From: Serripes groenlandicus
Lineage: Eukaryota; Mollusca; Bivalvia; Cardiida; Cardiidae
Reading direction: 5' to 3'
DNA: 64,000 bases
Assembly: GCA_031761405.1 (NCBI GenBank)
Contig: JASEVX010000003.1
Span: 143,088,350-143,152,349, forward strand
Part shown: positions 44,029-56,300 of the stretch, one piece after another
Position numbering within the stretch: position 1 is the first letter of the stretch
How the letters are laid out: the number at the start of each line of letters is the position of its first letter
Notes under the pieces: generated by a model
What the model was told of the DNA's origin: nothing
Database searches by the model: none
Seen by the model: the letters and a program-made list of their open reading frames with translations, nothing else
Position numbers and translations under genes: made by a program

Positions 44029-44262
44029 TAACCCTTTCCCACCTAAATACGCATTTTGATGCGTCCGGCACAGATAACTTTTAAAAACATCGTGACAAAA
44101 GGAGAACTTGCTCAAAACAAACCGTTTCTCCTTTTGCCACGATGTTTTGAACCTTTGTCAGTAATTGAGTCACTCATTGTACCTTCGATTATAGAGATGT
44201 TCTTTATTTTTTAGTAGACAATTTCAAAGTCGTCGATTGCAGATTTGTCATATGTGGGAAAG
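44028..44262. mobile_element. Family B MITE
   Basis: Opens TTAACCCTTTCCCACCTAAA and closes CATATGTGGGAAAG. The centre is a strong foldback, CGTGACAAAAGGAGAACTTG against CGTTTCTCCTTTTGCCACG. Confidence 0.75.
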
Positions 44263-44778
44263 CTTCAAAGTGTTTAATTGATGATGTCTGTTAAAATTAT
44301 TCTTTGATAAATTGGCAGTTAAACTAGATTAGCATGAAATTATAAGCTTCAATTGTGAACAGATTGTATTGATTCAAAAATGTGAAATGTACTGTGTATG
44401 TCCACTCAAAAGATTTGCATTCTTGAATATGGATATTTTTACTAACAGGCATCAAAACATTGTTTATGATATGTTGCCACAAAGTGTATTTAGTTTGACC
44501 TAGTCATCTATTGTTCTTCTTTTTTTTTTTTTTGTGTGTCTGTGCACAGTATAATTGAATTAATGATGAAGCAGGAGTTTAGGGGTGTTGCCCCAAATGA
44601 GAATTGAATATCAGTTTAAATTAATAATATTAACCTAAATCTTTTCTCACATAAAACAAATATGCAACAGACCATTTTAAAAACATCTATGATCTAAGCA
44701 AAACAAATGGAAAATCTCTATTTATAAATTAAAGTAAAATTATTTATAAGAAATGAAATAATTGCTCAATATGTTTAA

Positions 44779-45003
44779 CCCTTTCCCTCATACGATAATT
44801 CTGCAGCAGCAGACGACTTTGAACATATTTTGTCAAAAAATAGAAAATCTCTATAATTTATTAGACAACCTATGACTAAAAGTGGTAAACATTGTGGGAA
44901 AAGGAGACATTGCTCGTTTTGAGCTCTTTCTTCTTTTATCACTATGTTTTCAAAAATACGTCTGCTGCAGAAGCCTCAGAAAGCATCCATATGAGGAAAA
45001 GGG
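44779..45003. mobile_element. Family B MITE
   Basis: TTAA followed by CCCTTTCCCTCATACG on the left; CATATGAGGAAAAGGG on the right, where the second TTAA has drifted to TCTA. The interior follows the complete copy at 54212-54433 closely. Confidence 0.8.
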
Positions 45004-45097
45004 TCTAAAGCTTGTTCTGAACTTTCTTTCCAGGGTCTTGTCGGTTTGCATCATGTGATGTAATGAGTGACATTCCTCATCTGTATTTTCTTTATTC

Positions 45098-45272
45098 CTT
45101 TCCCACAGACAACATTAAACAAAGCTAGGCCAAAATATTGAAAATCTCTTCCGATAAAAGCTAAACTATATGGAAAACAGTTTATAACAATTTTGCAAAG
45201 GATAAACTATTCACTATGAGCATTATCTCCCTTTGTCACAGTGATTTCAAAAGTCATCTACAAGTGGGAAAG
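45098..45272. mobile_element. Family B MITE, shorter copy
   Basis: Starts TTCCTTTCCCACAGACAAC and ends CATCTACAAGTGGGAAAGTGTTAAA, with GGATAAACTATTCACTATGAGC in the centre. Confidence 0.55.
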
Positions 45273-45789
45273 TGTTAAACAATGTCTCCTTCTAAACCAC
45301 TTTGTCCATTGCAATCCACCTTCATAAGAATGTTCCTTAATTCTTATCCTCTTTGCAATGGAAATGCATTTTTTTTAAGTACTGGCCTGATTTGAAAATA
45401 ATTTGGCCCAATTGTTCCTTCTGTTTTCCTCTTCAAAATTGATTAAATTATTTCAATCCTTGAAAAGCATGGCTTATTCTACTTGTAATTGAATTTGAAA
45501 AACTTCTTATACTCATGTTTTACATAGCAAATAGGTGAGATTATATAATGGACATGGTTGCATAAGTCTAAACAGTAATACGAATAGTATAGTGTTGTAA
45601 GTTAACAATTCAATGTTTAGAAAAACATCATTTGTTAGGTTTTTTAAATAACAATTAAACTATCACAAGCTCTGATTTATTAGGAATTCCCTTTTTTGGT
45701 AAGGAACATGAGGCATTTACCACTTGTGAATTTCTTTGAGGACAATCTTGATAGTAAATTAAATGTGTTTAGCTACATTTTGAGACCTT

Positions 45790-46440
45790 ATAGTTTTAAC
45801 TGGTAAAACACCTGGTTTAGCCAGGAGTTCTGAGTTCAAATCTCAGTGGGGGGCAAAATGAGACTGTAGCTAAATACATACAATTTAATCAATATCAGCA
45901 CAGATTTTGTGATAATCCTCAATCCATCATGCAATATCCACAAGCAACCCTTAAAATATTAAAATCATATTGATTGGTTGAAAAATATTATCCGCATGTG
46001 GCATGAGAAAAGAAGGAAGTGGCTGGTATCATTTCAAAGTTATAACACTGTTGCATTCATTTTCCTTATGTGACCATCCATACAATTATTCAAGTCATAT
46101 TTATTAATTAAAAAACAATGATGCCAGGCATCATCCGAGTTTGGGGTCTAGTTTTAAGATAATTTGGATTAAAAAAACATTATGTTGCCATTTCCAGAGT
46201 GCTGCCAGGCGGTATCAAAAAGGGAGTAAGATAACTATTTTCCTCTTAAACTGTTTGTCTTATGTCAAGATAGTTTGGCAAATAAACGTTCTCTAATCAA
46301 CCCTCTACATAAATTGTTCAAGGGATATTGATTAGTTCAAAGCAATGCTGAAATGTGGCATCAGAAAAATGGTAAAATGACAAATCTAAACGTTTTTCCT
46401 CTACAACTGCTTGTGTGATTTCAAGATTAGTTGGCAGAAA
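45790..46440 (+). repeat. SINE-like head followed by a degenerate tandem repeat
   Basis: At 45790-45852 ACTGGTAAAACACCTGGTTTAGCC and GAGTTCAAATCTCAG look like a worn tRNA-derived head. From about 45960 to 46440, phrases such as TATTGATTGGTTGAAA, ATGTGGCATGAGAAA and TTTCAAGATTAGTTGGCA recur at roughly 160-190 bp spacing. Confidence 0.45.
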
Positions 46441-47550
46441 TGGGTTTTTTTATTCAAAATGTTGATGCATTTATCCAAAGACATAAAACTATTTTATATG
46501 TTAATTAATGCATTTATTATGGCTATCAGGATATTCCCTCAAACTTCATGGTCATAATATGATATATACTCTTTAAAGCTCTTGGGAAAATGTTCAATAT
46601 TCACTGGTAAAAGTAGTCTTTGACATAAGTAAGTTGACTAAGCTTGAACTTGAACTCTCTACCGCTGGATTGATAACTATATCCATTATCAATTGAGCAA
46701 ATAGTAAATGCGTTAGTTCACAACAGCTTAGTAGGGGATTAAATATGTTGAGACTGAATGCACTTCCCGAAACTTTCAGAGGCTTTGCTTTAATTCATAT
46801 TATACAACTGATTGTGTTAAACTATACATTGAACCATTACAACGTGATGTTTGGAATCAATACATAAATAATGAATCAAACTGAGGTTGAAAAGTTAACC
46901 GGTTGGTCCACAAAACATATTTTTACCATTTTGATTTTTACGCCATTTCCAAAGGTGACGCCATAAGTGACGTGTGCCTGATCCTAATGGTATGGAAAGG
47001 GAAGGTTACTCGGTTAAATATCGCACCTCGCAAAGCAAAAACGATCGCGCTCATGTTCCTTTGTCCGTTTAAAACTTCCTGTTTCGTCCCATTAATGATT
47101 TAGATGTATATCGACTTTGCAATATCAAGTTACATGTTGGATACTCTCCAATTAAAAAGAATCCATTCAAACAGTGTCAAAACGGCGTCAGATCAGGATC
47201 GGGACTGTTGAATTCGGTTATTTGACCCCTGTTGTTTAAGCAGTCTATCAACCAAAGTAGGTCGTGATCAAAAAATTAAATAGAAAACGACAATACACAT
47301 TAGTGTGCTTTATATAACATGATATTTCATATCTAAGGAACGATTCGTCGATTTTTAAACAATCTAAGTATGTTTTCAATGACACGTGTACGGTGTATTT
47401 TAGCAACCAACCGTATTAAACTATTATGCGCAGTGAGGAGATAACACAATCGTCCGCGTAAACAAGGATTTGTGGACAATTTAGGATTGTTTTGGTAAAG
47501 TAACATTTATTATTTGGTTTAAGGTGTTTTCGATTAGAAGAAGTACTATT
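46441..47550. other. Intergenic sequence, no gene seen
   Basis: The frame at 46903-47103 has no family signature or splice context. Nothing else recognised. Confidence 0.4.
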
Positions 47551-47781
47551 TGAGCCGTCCCGCGAGAAAACCAACATTATGGCCTCTTCGTAATGTATCG
47601 ACCAGGAACATACAAATTCCGTCTCAGAGGATAGAGGTATAGAGTAATGATTCCTGAAACAGAAAATCCACAAGAGACGAAAAGTGTCTATCCGGGTCAG
47701 CCTGCGTGTCATACTTAGGCTAATTCGGGTCGATACTTTACGCAGTGTCCACAATGTTTGATTTCTCGCGGGACGGCTCAT
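47551..47781. mobile_element. Complete family A MITE
   Basis: Starts TGAGCCGTCCCGCGAGAAA and ends TTTCTCGCGGGACGGCTCA, a near-perfect inverted pair of about 19 bases. The interior carries the family segments in reverse order to the other copies. Confidence 0.88.
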
Positions 47782-50140
47782 TTCTACCTTAACCCATATG
47801 CTGCTGGATTTCGCTAACTGGGAATGGATGATTTCAAGATTAAATATAGGAGAATCATTGTTTGATTGAATCTAACCATGAACGTAGAAAAGGGGAATAA
47901 GCAACTACATATGTACTTTTATCTGGTTAAAATATTACATAGAGCAACAAAATTATTCCATATTTTGTAACAAATAGAACTTTGAAATCATTTAAGACAC
48001 ATAAACAAAACAAACATATTCTAAACGCTTACAATTTCTATTAAAGCAGCAGATACGAACATGAATAACTGGGATATCTGTTTAAATGAACTTGTCTTAA
48101 AGACACAGAAGATATCATAACAGATCATTTTAATTTCAACTTAAGCATAAACAGTTCAATGTTGATGAACAGAAAAGCTTAAGACAATAAAATCAATTAA
48201 AATTACTAATTCAGTTAGCCTAATTTATGTTATTATATATACACAAATACACATATGGAGACACGCATAAACACACACATTAATATATCCCTTCATATTT
48301 GCCGTAGCAGAGTTCAAATAACTTGGTATTTACAGACTCTGGAAACAACCAAGTTTCATGAATTTCTTTATTTTGCAAGATATCACGAACTTTGGATGAT
48401 CTTTAAAAATATTAACATAATTATCTGCTAAAAATCTAAATCTTGATCCAGTGCAAACGTTCTGAGAATGCAATGTATTTTCCTGTCCGTACGATAGCGC
48501 GCTCGACTTTGCCCCCGCATATTAGTTTAAGGATTGCAAAGTTCTTAAGTCATATACTAAATGACCAGAATTTGCATTATATGCAAGATATATTTATCTT
48601 ACTTACATTGTTCATAGGTGTGATGGCTGGGAGGTTATATAATGTTTTAGAGGAATACATTAAGTGGTTACTGAGATGTGGACTCTAAGTGTAGATGCAC
48701 ACACAAACAAGGTCCTGAATTTACATTATATGCAGGACAGAGTTTGTTTAACTTGATCATTTTCATAGGTGTGATGATTGTAAGGTCTTGTAGAAAGGAT
48801 GCAATACATGCAGTAGTAACTTAGCTATGGTGTAACATATCTTCGTGCATGCATCACCTTAACCAATGAAGGTAAGTACCATAGCTCTCATATTCTCCGA
48901 AAGGCTTAGCTAAAATGGGAAATGTTTTCCCCCTGAAATAAACCGATATCGCTTCTGAAAGAATGTGAAAAATGAATGAAATGGCTAAAACATAATTTGA
49001 CCTCATAATACATTGAAGGAATAACGGTAAACAATACACAGGTACATGTATTGTGGTTTTGGAATTTTATAACTTTAGACCAAACATAAATAGACTAACA
49101 TCACTAATACGGATAAAAGATTGACAAAAAGTGTAATGCAATCAAATATGTTTAGCTATTCCAATAGGAGAATGTTTAAACTTCCTGTACATTATCTGTG
49201 TTATTGTCATATCTTCAATAGGTTTTAAGTTTTACATGTTACACATTTTGGGACGGGTGATATTTTATTATACTATTCAGTTACTGATTCCTCATAATAA
49301 TCTACGTCCCTGGTATAATACTCTCCTCGTTCAAGCCGCGTCTTGCAACATTTTTGTCTTTAGTTATCTGCACACAGTGACGACTCGGGAGAGACTACAC
49401 ATACGCACAGTCACAGCAGAGACTTCACTGTCCACTATATGTTATATAGACTTTAACAATTCACCATTTGACAAAAAAAAATTGAATGTGTAACGCCACA
49501 ATTGAACGACAATGTAACGTCAAATGTAAATGGCGTCACGTTGTTACGATGTGCGTGCCGCACCACTCTACCATATGGGTTATTTTGTTTTTGTGGTTTT
49601 GTAGCCATTCATCGAACTGCTTAATAAATCCCCGTAAACATAGAAAAAATGGTGTTAGAATTAGTATGTACTTTAAGATAGCTTTAGTAAATCAGTATTT
49701 AAATAATTAGCGATGTTCGCGCCGGGGATTTCGGTCAAAACAGACCTCCATGATTTATCCATCCTTCTTAGATGGTGTTGGATCATTTCTCCATCTTCCT
49801 CACATATGAGTGAAAAGCGTCTTTGTAACATTGGCATTTCTATATCTATGAAATAAAGCTAATTTGTTGAGACAGAAGTAAAGCATATGAGTTGGTCAAT
49901 GGGGAAAGTTTGCTTTTGTGAACAGTGTTGAACCGGTCAACCTGTGCGTTGGTACAGTCAGATTAAGATCTACACTAACCAAATATAGCTTACACTGTTA
50001 TATTGTGTAGATTGTGATGCGATGGATCAGATGTAAAAGCTGATCTGAACTTACAGTATACAGAAATCGCAGTTTGTACATTTTCCATTGGATGGGCTAA
50101 TTTACAAATAAGTGTATTCATGATACGATGCACTTCGGTT
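47782..50140. other. Intergenic sequence with a local duplication
   Basis: A segment of about 85 bp at 48566-48650 (TTTGCATTATATGCAAGATA, TTCATAGGTGTGATGGCTGG) is repeated in diverged form at 48706-48790. The rest shows short frames only and no recognised element. Confidence 0.45.
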
Positions 50141-50144
50141 AAAG

Positions 50145-50420
50145 CTGCGATAGCTCAGTATGTATTGACAAGAGATATCATAGCGGGGTTGTTTGGTTCA
50201 AACCCCGTCTCGGGTCATAAATTGTTCGATGGATTGACAAATTTATTCGTGAGTATTGTCATTCGTCATCCAACAAGTGTCTAAGACATCAACGTGGAAT
50301 TGTAGCCTGTTGCCTTAGAAAAATGGTGTGTGGAGTACAGTTGCGAGAATGCCAAGATGTCCTGGTTGCCATTATATAATGGCGTTTTAAACGGCGTTTA
50401 TCTCAGGAGGATAACTGCTT
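50145..50420 (+). mobile_element. tRNA-derived SINE upstream of the tetraspan gene
   Basis: Head: GCGATAGCTCAGTATGTATTGAC and GGTTCAAACCCCGTC (B box). The body has AAAATGGTGTGTGGAGTAC and ends in TGGCGTTTTAAACGGCGTTTA. It finishes about 60 bases before the first exon. Confidence 0.62.
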
Positions 50421-50481
50421 AACACCGGCTTGTAATTTATATATGTTTAATACACCTTTTAGGAAGAAAAACTTGAAAGTC

Positions 50482-50716
50482 ATGGAATCTCTTCGCATCG
50501 CTAGTTTTACCATTGTCAGCCTCACCTTCGTCGTCCTTTCGATCGGATGTCTAGCACCGGACTGGGTAGTACTTCAATTCGACTTAGGGACTGTAGAGGT
50601 TCGATCAGAAATAGGTCTTTTCTACGACCGAAGATGTGTAAAGGTCACGGGTGAAACCACATATTTTTGTACATTTAGTAAAGACGAAATAATTGATACT
50701 GCACTTGACAGTTTTG
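50482..50716 (+). CDS. Tetraspan exon 1
   Basis: Encodes TM1 and most of the first extracellular loop with W28, GLF and the C52/C63 pair. Donor GTGAGT at phase 1. Confidence 0.82.
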
Positions 50717-53700
50717 GTGAGTATCGATCTGTTCGAGTAAAGTATCAGAGGACTAGATAATGAGAAGTAAACTGGTGTTTTCCCCCCCAACTTTATCACT
50801 TTTATTTCTCAACTAAACCCTATGTCGTGGGTACTCAAAAGTATCGCTTCACTGAGACACAGCATAGGGTGTGAGGGTCATTTAAGTATTTGGGGATGTA
50901 ACATGCTCTTCTTATCTAGAGGTCTGAAGTATACTGTTACCGTTTACATGTATTTTGTATGTATCTGTATTTATATATGTATTGTGTATGTATCTGTATT
51001 TATATATGTATTTGTATGTATCTGTATTTATATATGATGTATATATCTATTCCTATTTTCGAATATTCACATGTAGATACATCTGTATTTGAGGAGTGTA
51101 AATACACAACCATAAAACGTTCCCTTTTTGCTTTCTCGGTCAATGCTGTTATTTGGCAGAAGTCTGCAAAGTGACATTCATGTGCATAAAGTGACTTTAA
51201 CTGTATATAATATCATTGACTGTAATTAAACTCGATCAAATATTAGGCATTTTAGCTATTTACGTGTCTTTGAATTATGTTATCAATGTGTTTTCATTAG
51301 TTAATAAATGGATTGGGCCCGTTTTAATTTTAATTTAATGAAATTGACTTCTTCTCATTTACCAGGTTGTATTGTTTCGTAACAGCTTGTTCTTTTTAAG
51401 CTTTATGTATGTGTATATATGCACTTTCGGATTTATGTATGATGAAAGGATGCTATATATATGTGGTACAGTAATAATGATAACATTAATAGTAATTTAA
51501 TAATAATGATGATAACAGTAATAATAATGATAATTATAATAGAAATTATAATTTATTTATTTATTTCATTTTTTCATTTTAACTCCTCCTGGTGGAGATT
51601 GATCAATATCAAATAAAAACAATTTTAAGCTAAACTAACATATAGTATGAAAATAAAGCATAGTTATGCAGTTCATGTACATATATGGTTATATGGATAT
51701 ATACACTGTTATATATAGAGAGTTACTGCTTTTCTTCATGGACATGTGCTTTATAACCTTGTGGCATAATAATGATAATAAAAGTTATAATAATTATAAT
51801 GCTAATAATTAATATGAAAAACCCTATCCATACTTAAACTCTAAGTGCAAAGTCAAAACGCTTTTACTTCATCACATGAACATACACATATTCAATGCAA
51901 TAAGGTAAAAAACAAATGGTGTTAAGACGTTTTTACTTCAATTTGGCCTAGTGACCTAATGTTTGACCCAACATGAACCGTATTTAAACTTGGCCTAGAT
52001 ATCACCAAGACAAACTCTCTGAAAAAGTTTTATGATACTGAAGCAAACAATGAGATCTAGAGCTTAAACAAGACTTTTATCAATTTTTTCCTAGATAACT
52101 CATTGTTTTACACAACATGATCCATAATCAAACTTAGCATAGATTTCACCAAAACACCAATTCTGACAAAATGCAGCATTCAGAGTCTTTACAATGTGTT
52201 CCTTCAATTTGGTCTAGTGACCTATTTTTTGACCCACCATGACCCATATTTGAACTAGGCCTAGATATTGTCAAGAAAAACCTTCTGATAAAGTTTCAAG
52301 CTGCTGAAGGAAAAGTGCTGTTTCTAGACTGTTAACAAGAGATTTCTTCAGATTGGCGAAGTGACCTAGTTTATGACCCAACATGACCTTTATTTGAACG
52401 TAGCCCTGAATTCATCAAGATAACATCAAGACAATTATTCTGACAAATATTGAACATGCTAAAGATAAAGATGCAGCCTCCAGAGTGTTAACAAGATTTT
52501 CCTTCTATTGATCTTGTGATTTAGTTTTTGACCTAACATGACCAAGTTTCAATCTTGACCTAGATATCATCTAGACAAACATTCGGACAAATTTTCAAGC
52601 TGTTGGAGCAAATAATGCAGTCTGTAGTGTGTATGCAAGATTTTCTTTCAATTTGGCCTAGTAATTATTATGATAATACTAGTAATTATAAAAGTAATTA
52701 AAAAGTTAACGATAATAATAGTAATTATAGTAATAATGATCACTGTCTATATTTTAGTCCCAGGGTCAAATACATCCGTCGCCGTGAAGATTTTGATGAT
52801 ATTCGGTTGGATTAGTTGTTTTATTGGAAGTGCAGTCTCTTTCAAATTCCGAAAAGAGGTACTCACAAGAAACACAATTGTAGTCAGCGCTTCAAGTTGG
52901 ATCTTTTCAGGTCAGTACTATAAATTAATTTAACATTTTCAGCACCAATGGCAATGTTGAGGTTTATGCAAACAGTACCCTCATACGACAATTTTGCAGC
53001 AGACTATTTTGTCAAATAATGGAAAATCTCTATAATTGAATGGATAACCTATGACTAAAAGTGGAAAACATTGTGACAAAGGGAGAAATTGCACGTTTTG
53101 TGCAATTTCTTCTTTTGTTACTATGTTTTCAAAAAGCCGTCTGCTGCAGAGGCGTCAGAAAGCGTCTATATGAGGGAAAGGTGTAATGAGCTGTAACACA
53201 TGAAATCAGTATTGTTTGCCTTTAAATTATCAACATATTCCAAAACTCTTATTACATGAACAATCGAGTCACTCGATTTTGAACGTGAAGGAGTCTACTT
53301 TAGGAAATTCAGCGCTGAATGCGTTTAAAAATAAAATTATATATATAATGATAAAGGTTAAGAATAAATCCTACCATTATCCGAATAGATAACCGAGACA
53401 TGTCTATCCAAGGCGCAAATTAAATCAATTGAATTATTTCAGCGAATTGAAGGTTATTGTTTCGAGAGGCTAAAATCGTAGTTTAACCCTTTCTCACATA
53501 CAACAAATCTGTAGCAGATAACACTGAAAACATCGAGGAAAAAGGGAAATTTTGATATATGAAGGAGTACTTAACTGGAAAGAGTTGAAAACATTGTGCT
53601 AGTATATGTCCGTTGCAGCTGTAGCGGGCTAAATTAAGTTTAATGACGACCTATCTTGGAACTAGTTTGGGGAAAAGCCGGTGACATCAAGTTTGACGTC

Positions 53701-55790
53701 GTTCGCGTTAGGTTTAGATATCTCGTCGAACTTCAAGAAACTTTTCAATGAAAATAATATATTAAGTAGATAATGGACATTTAAATTTTTGCAAATAAAG
53801 AACTTTTTGCATGACAAAATTTGTCTTGTTCACTCGTATTCTGCACTAAAACAATACGTGTTCTGCTTTTGGACATTTGAACAAGACGAAAACTTCGCTG
53901 CAGTAGCACAACGTTGGACAGATAGGATGATTGCCTGTTACAGATCATCTGAAATTGACCTTTGTATTAGCCAAACAACATTTCGCCAATAAAATATTTA
54001 GGTATCAGGGGAGATAACCCATAGACAAAACGAGAAAAAGAAGCGATGATTCCCGAGGACTCCAATTGCAAATAATATATAAATGATAAGGGTCAACTCG
54101 AGACGACCTTTTAAGTGATGTCGTCAGATCCAATATACAGCGAAGTATTTTGATGAGATTTTAATGAGATTTCTTGTATCAGATCTAACACCCACTGATC
54201 TGTTTAATTAACCCTTTCCCTCATACGACAATTCTGCAGCAGACGAGTTTGAACATATTTTGTCAAATAATGGAAAATCTCTATAATTGAATGGATAACC
54301 TATGACTAAAAGTAGAAAACATTGTGACGAAAGGAGAAATTGCACGTTTTGTGCAATTTCTTCTTTTGTCACTATGTTTTCAAAAAGCCGTCTGCTGCAG
54401 AGGCGTCAGAAAGCGTCTATATGAGGGAAAGGGTTAATTAAATGGCTCACTATCTTTGGGGGTTTCCAGCAATACTGATGTTGATGGCCGTCGGTTTGCA
54501 AGTTGATGAGAATCGAAAGCTGAACGACATTACGTTTGATTTGAAAGTCGGGCTTCCATGGGCTATCATTATGGCAGGTAAGCAATGACGTAACTCTTTC
54601 CTATATAAAACAAATCTCTATGAAAACTCTCGATTTATGAAAGTATAATTAGTAAATGTTGTTAAAAACATTGTGGCAAAAGGAGTAATTGCTCATTTTG
54701 ATCAATTTCTCCTCTTGCCACAATGATTTCAAATGTCGTCTGCAGAGGCTTCAGAAAGTGTTTGTATGTGGGAAAGATTTATTTTATTAAACGTGACTTC
54801 ATTTCATGGGACTTTTAAGGGTTATTTATAGTTTCCCGATAACTATCCAATGTTATTGAAGAATTACATATCGGCCGAGTTCGACGATTGTTGGTCTTAT
54901 TGACACTCCGTGATTGGATCAGATAAAGGTAAATGAACGTGTTACTAATGAGGCTCCTTTCCCATATGTATCTAGGACTTTATTACTAGAGTACGCATAA
55001 TAAATCTCGGGTGAGACTGTGCGGATACACAGGCTCAGCCGAGTCTTCACCGTATAAAGACCCCTAATCAGTAAATCGACCAATTGTGTTGTACGTTGTA
55101 TGATTTCACATTCTAAATAATGATGATACGTCAAAGGATGCGGCACCAATTGTGTTGACGTGGTAGAGCGTCCGCCTCGGTCGCAGGAGGTCGCGGGTTA
55201 ACCTTTTTCCAACATACAAATACAACACATCTGCAGCTGACGACTAATATCTATAGATAAAGGGATGATTTTATAATAGAGTTGAAAACATTGCGGCAAG
55301 AGAGGAAATTGTTCATGATGACGTAATGTAACGTTTCTACTGAGGGAAAGGGTTGACACATGCGAAAATAAATGATAGCCAGATATTGATATGAGCCGTC
55401 CCGCGAGAAAACCAACGCTAAGGACTCTGCGTGAAGTATCGACCCGGATGTGACTGCGCATGCCAATAATTACTCTATACCTCTATCCATCTGAGACGGA
55501 ATGTGTCGACCCGGATAAACGGATGTGCGGACTGCGCAGACTGATCATAGTCGATCGTTACGCAGAGTCCATAATGTTGGATTTCTCGCAGGAAGGCTCA
55601 TACTATGAACGTGCGTTGACCATGACATTCATCACGCATCATTCTCTCTTTTTTAAATTACATATTTCTAGGCATTGGAGCTCTGCTTGCATTTGTGGAT
55701 GCCATCCTTACGATTATGATGTACTGCAAGTCATTGAACAGAACAACAGTATTCGGAGAATGGAACAAATTTCATAACATTGCCATATAA
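50482..55790 (+). CDS. Claudin/PMP22-superfamily tetraspan membrane protein (4 exons, 204 aa)
   Basis: Spliced from 50482-50716, 52758-52910, 54470-54577 and 55672-55790. All introns are GT-AG at phase 1, total 615 nt including TAA. Four membrane helices: about 6-25, 87-107, 118-139 and 158-183. The first extracellular loop carries W28, G45-L46-F47, C52 and C63, which fits the claudin-superfamily W...GLW..C...C signature with F in place of the last W. A sequon lies at N83. The family forms or modulates cell junctions and membrane domains; whether this member is a junction claudin or another tetraspan of the group cannot be told. Start: ATG 50482 is preferred because it gives an ordinary first helix; an in-frame ATG at 50443 would add 13 basic residues, but a CCTTTTAG acceptor-like site between them suggests that part is intronic. 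Confidence 0.82.
50946..51045 (+). repeat. Minisatellite of TATGTATCTGTATTTATA units
   Basis: Three to four copies of a 25-32-base unit in intron 1 of the tetraspan gene; the cause of two spurious Cys/Ile-rich frames. Confidence 0.75.
51465..51835 (+). repeat. AAT/GAT-rich simple sequence
   Basis: Runs of TAATAATGATAA-type steps at 51465-51560 and 51765-51835, with a similar run at 52668-52745 just before exon 2. Intron 1 of the tetraspan gene. Confidence 0.7.
51930..52665 (+). repeat. Degenerate tandem repeat, family C
   Basis: About six units of 115-135 bp with CAATTTGGCCTAGTGACCTA, TTGACCCAACATGACC, GAACTTGGCCTAGATATCA and CAAGACAAACATTCTGAC. Same family as 17900-18560. Confidence 0.8.
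52758..52910 (+). CDS. Tetraspan exon 2
   Basis: Acceptor ATATTTTAG, donor GTCAGT. Encodes the end of loop 1, TM2, a short basic intracellular loop (K108-R116) and the start of TM3. Confidence 0.82.
52973..53186. mobile_element. Family B MITE, first copy in tetraspan intron 2
   Basis: Nearly the same sequence as 54212-54433 through its interior (GAATGGATAACCTATGACTA, GCACGTTTTGTGCAATTTC, GCTGCAGAGGCGTCAGAAAG). The left end has lost CCCTTTC and the right end reads GAGGGAAAGGTGTAA. Confidence 0.85.
53484..53605. mobile_element. Family B MITE fragment
   Basis: TTTAACCCTTTCTCACATACAAC with GTAGCAGATAACACTGAAAACATCG and GAGTTGAAAACATTGTG; truncated on the right. Confidence 0.5.
54212..54433. mobile_element. 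Complete family B MITE with TTAA target duplication
   Basis: 222 bp flanked on both sides by TTAA (54208-54211 and 54434-54437). The ends are CCCTTTCCCTCATA and its inverse TATGAGGGAAAGGG. A central foldback sits at GCACGTTTTGTGC. TTAA targets with CCC ends are typical of piggyBac-type transposition. No coding capacity. It lies in intron 2 just before exon 3 of the tetraspan gene. Confidence 0.9.
54470..54577 (+). CDS. Tetraspan exon 3
   Basis: Acceptor GTTTCCAG, donor GTAAGC. Encodes the rest of TM3, the second extracellular loop and the start of TM4. A family B MITE ends 36 bases upstream of this exon. Confidence 0.78.
54592..54776. mobile_element. Family B MITE in tetraspan intron 3
   Basis: GTAACTCTTTCCTATATAAAAC on the left and TGTATGTGGGAAAG on the right, with GTGGCAAAAGGAGTAATTGCTC facing CAATTTCTCCTCTTGCCACAA. 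Begins 14 bases after exon 3. Confidence 0.7.
55150..55356. mobile_element. SINE head cut by a family B MITE
   Basis: GTGGTAGAGCGTCCGCCTCGG and AGGTCGCGGGTTAA form a SINE head that stops in the B box at TTAA (55198-55201). There a family B copy starts (CCTTTTTCCAACATACAAATACAAC) and runs to GAGGGAAAGGGTTGAC near 55356. Confidence 0.6.
55392..55601. mobile_element. Family A MITE in tetraspan intron 3
   Basis: TGAGCCGTCCCGCGAGAAAA to TTTCTCGCAGGAAGGCTCA. Lies 70 bases before exon 4. Lacks the middle TTTTCGCCTCCTGTGG section of other copies. Confidence 0.85.
55672..55790 (+). CDS. Tetraspan exon 4
   Basis: Acceptor ATATTTCTAG. Encodes the main part of TM4 and a short tail ending F-H-N-I-A-I, then TAA. 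Confidence 0.8.
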
Positions 55791-55845
55791 GCGAACAATT
55801 TGTAGACAGTTAAGGCTTAACAAGACATTTGGGCTGTGTTATCTT

Positions 55846-55851
55846 AATAAA
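55846..55851 (+). terminator. Polyadenylation signal of the tetraspan gene
   Basis: AATAAA 56 bases after the stop codon, just ahead of the 71-bp satellite. Confidence 0.6.
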
Positions 55852-55867
55852 TAACTGAAACTGGTAT

Positions 55868-56300
55868 ATGGAGTTGTGCTATATAATTGCTATTTTATAA
55901 TATCGATCGTGACGGTATTCCCCTACGAAGAACTGGTAAATAGAGAGTTGTTTATATTTGCTATTTTATAATAGCGATCGTGACGGTATTCCCCTACGAA
56001 GAACTGGTAAATAGAGAGTTGTATATATTTGCTATTTCATAATAACGATCGTGACGGTATTCCCCTACTAAGAACTGGTAAATAGAGAGTTGTTTATATT
56101 TGCTATTTTATAATAGCGATCGTGACGGTATTCCCCTACGAAGAACTGGTAAATAGAGAGTTGTATATATTTGCTATTTCATAATAACGATCGTGACGGT
56201 ATTCCCCTACTAAGAACTGGTAAATAGAGAGTTGTATATATTTGCTATTTTATAATAACGATCGTGACGGTATTTCCCTACGAAGAACTGGTAAATAGAT
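55868..56300 (+). repeat. 71-bp satellite, about six copies
   Basis: GATCGTGACGGTATT recurs every 71 bases from 55905. The unit also has CCTACGAAGAACTGGTAAAT and TATATTTGCTATTTTATAAT. Two unit types (GAAGAAC and TAAGAAC) alternate in part. Confidence 0.92.

Noticed and set aside
47416..47781. 121-codon minus-strand frame
   Set aside because: Mostly the family A MITE read through; similar frames occur in other copies (for example near 2877 and 57551).
53789..53992. 67-codon frame in tetraspan intron 2
   Set aside because: Does not join in phase with exons 2 and 3, which already fit each other; no family recognised.
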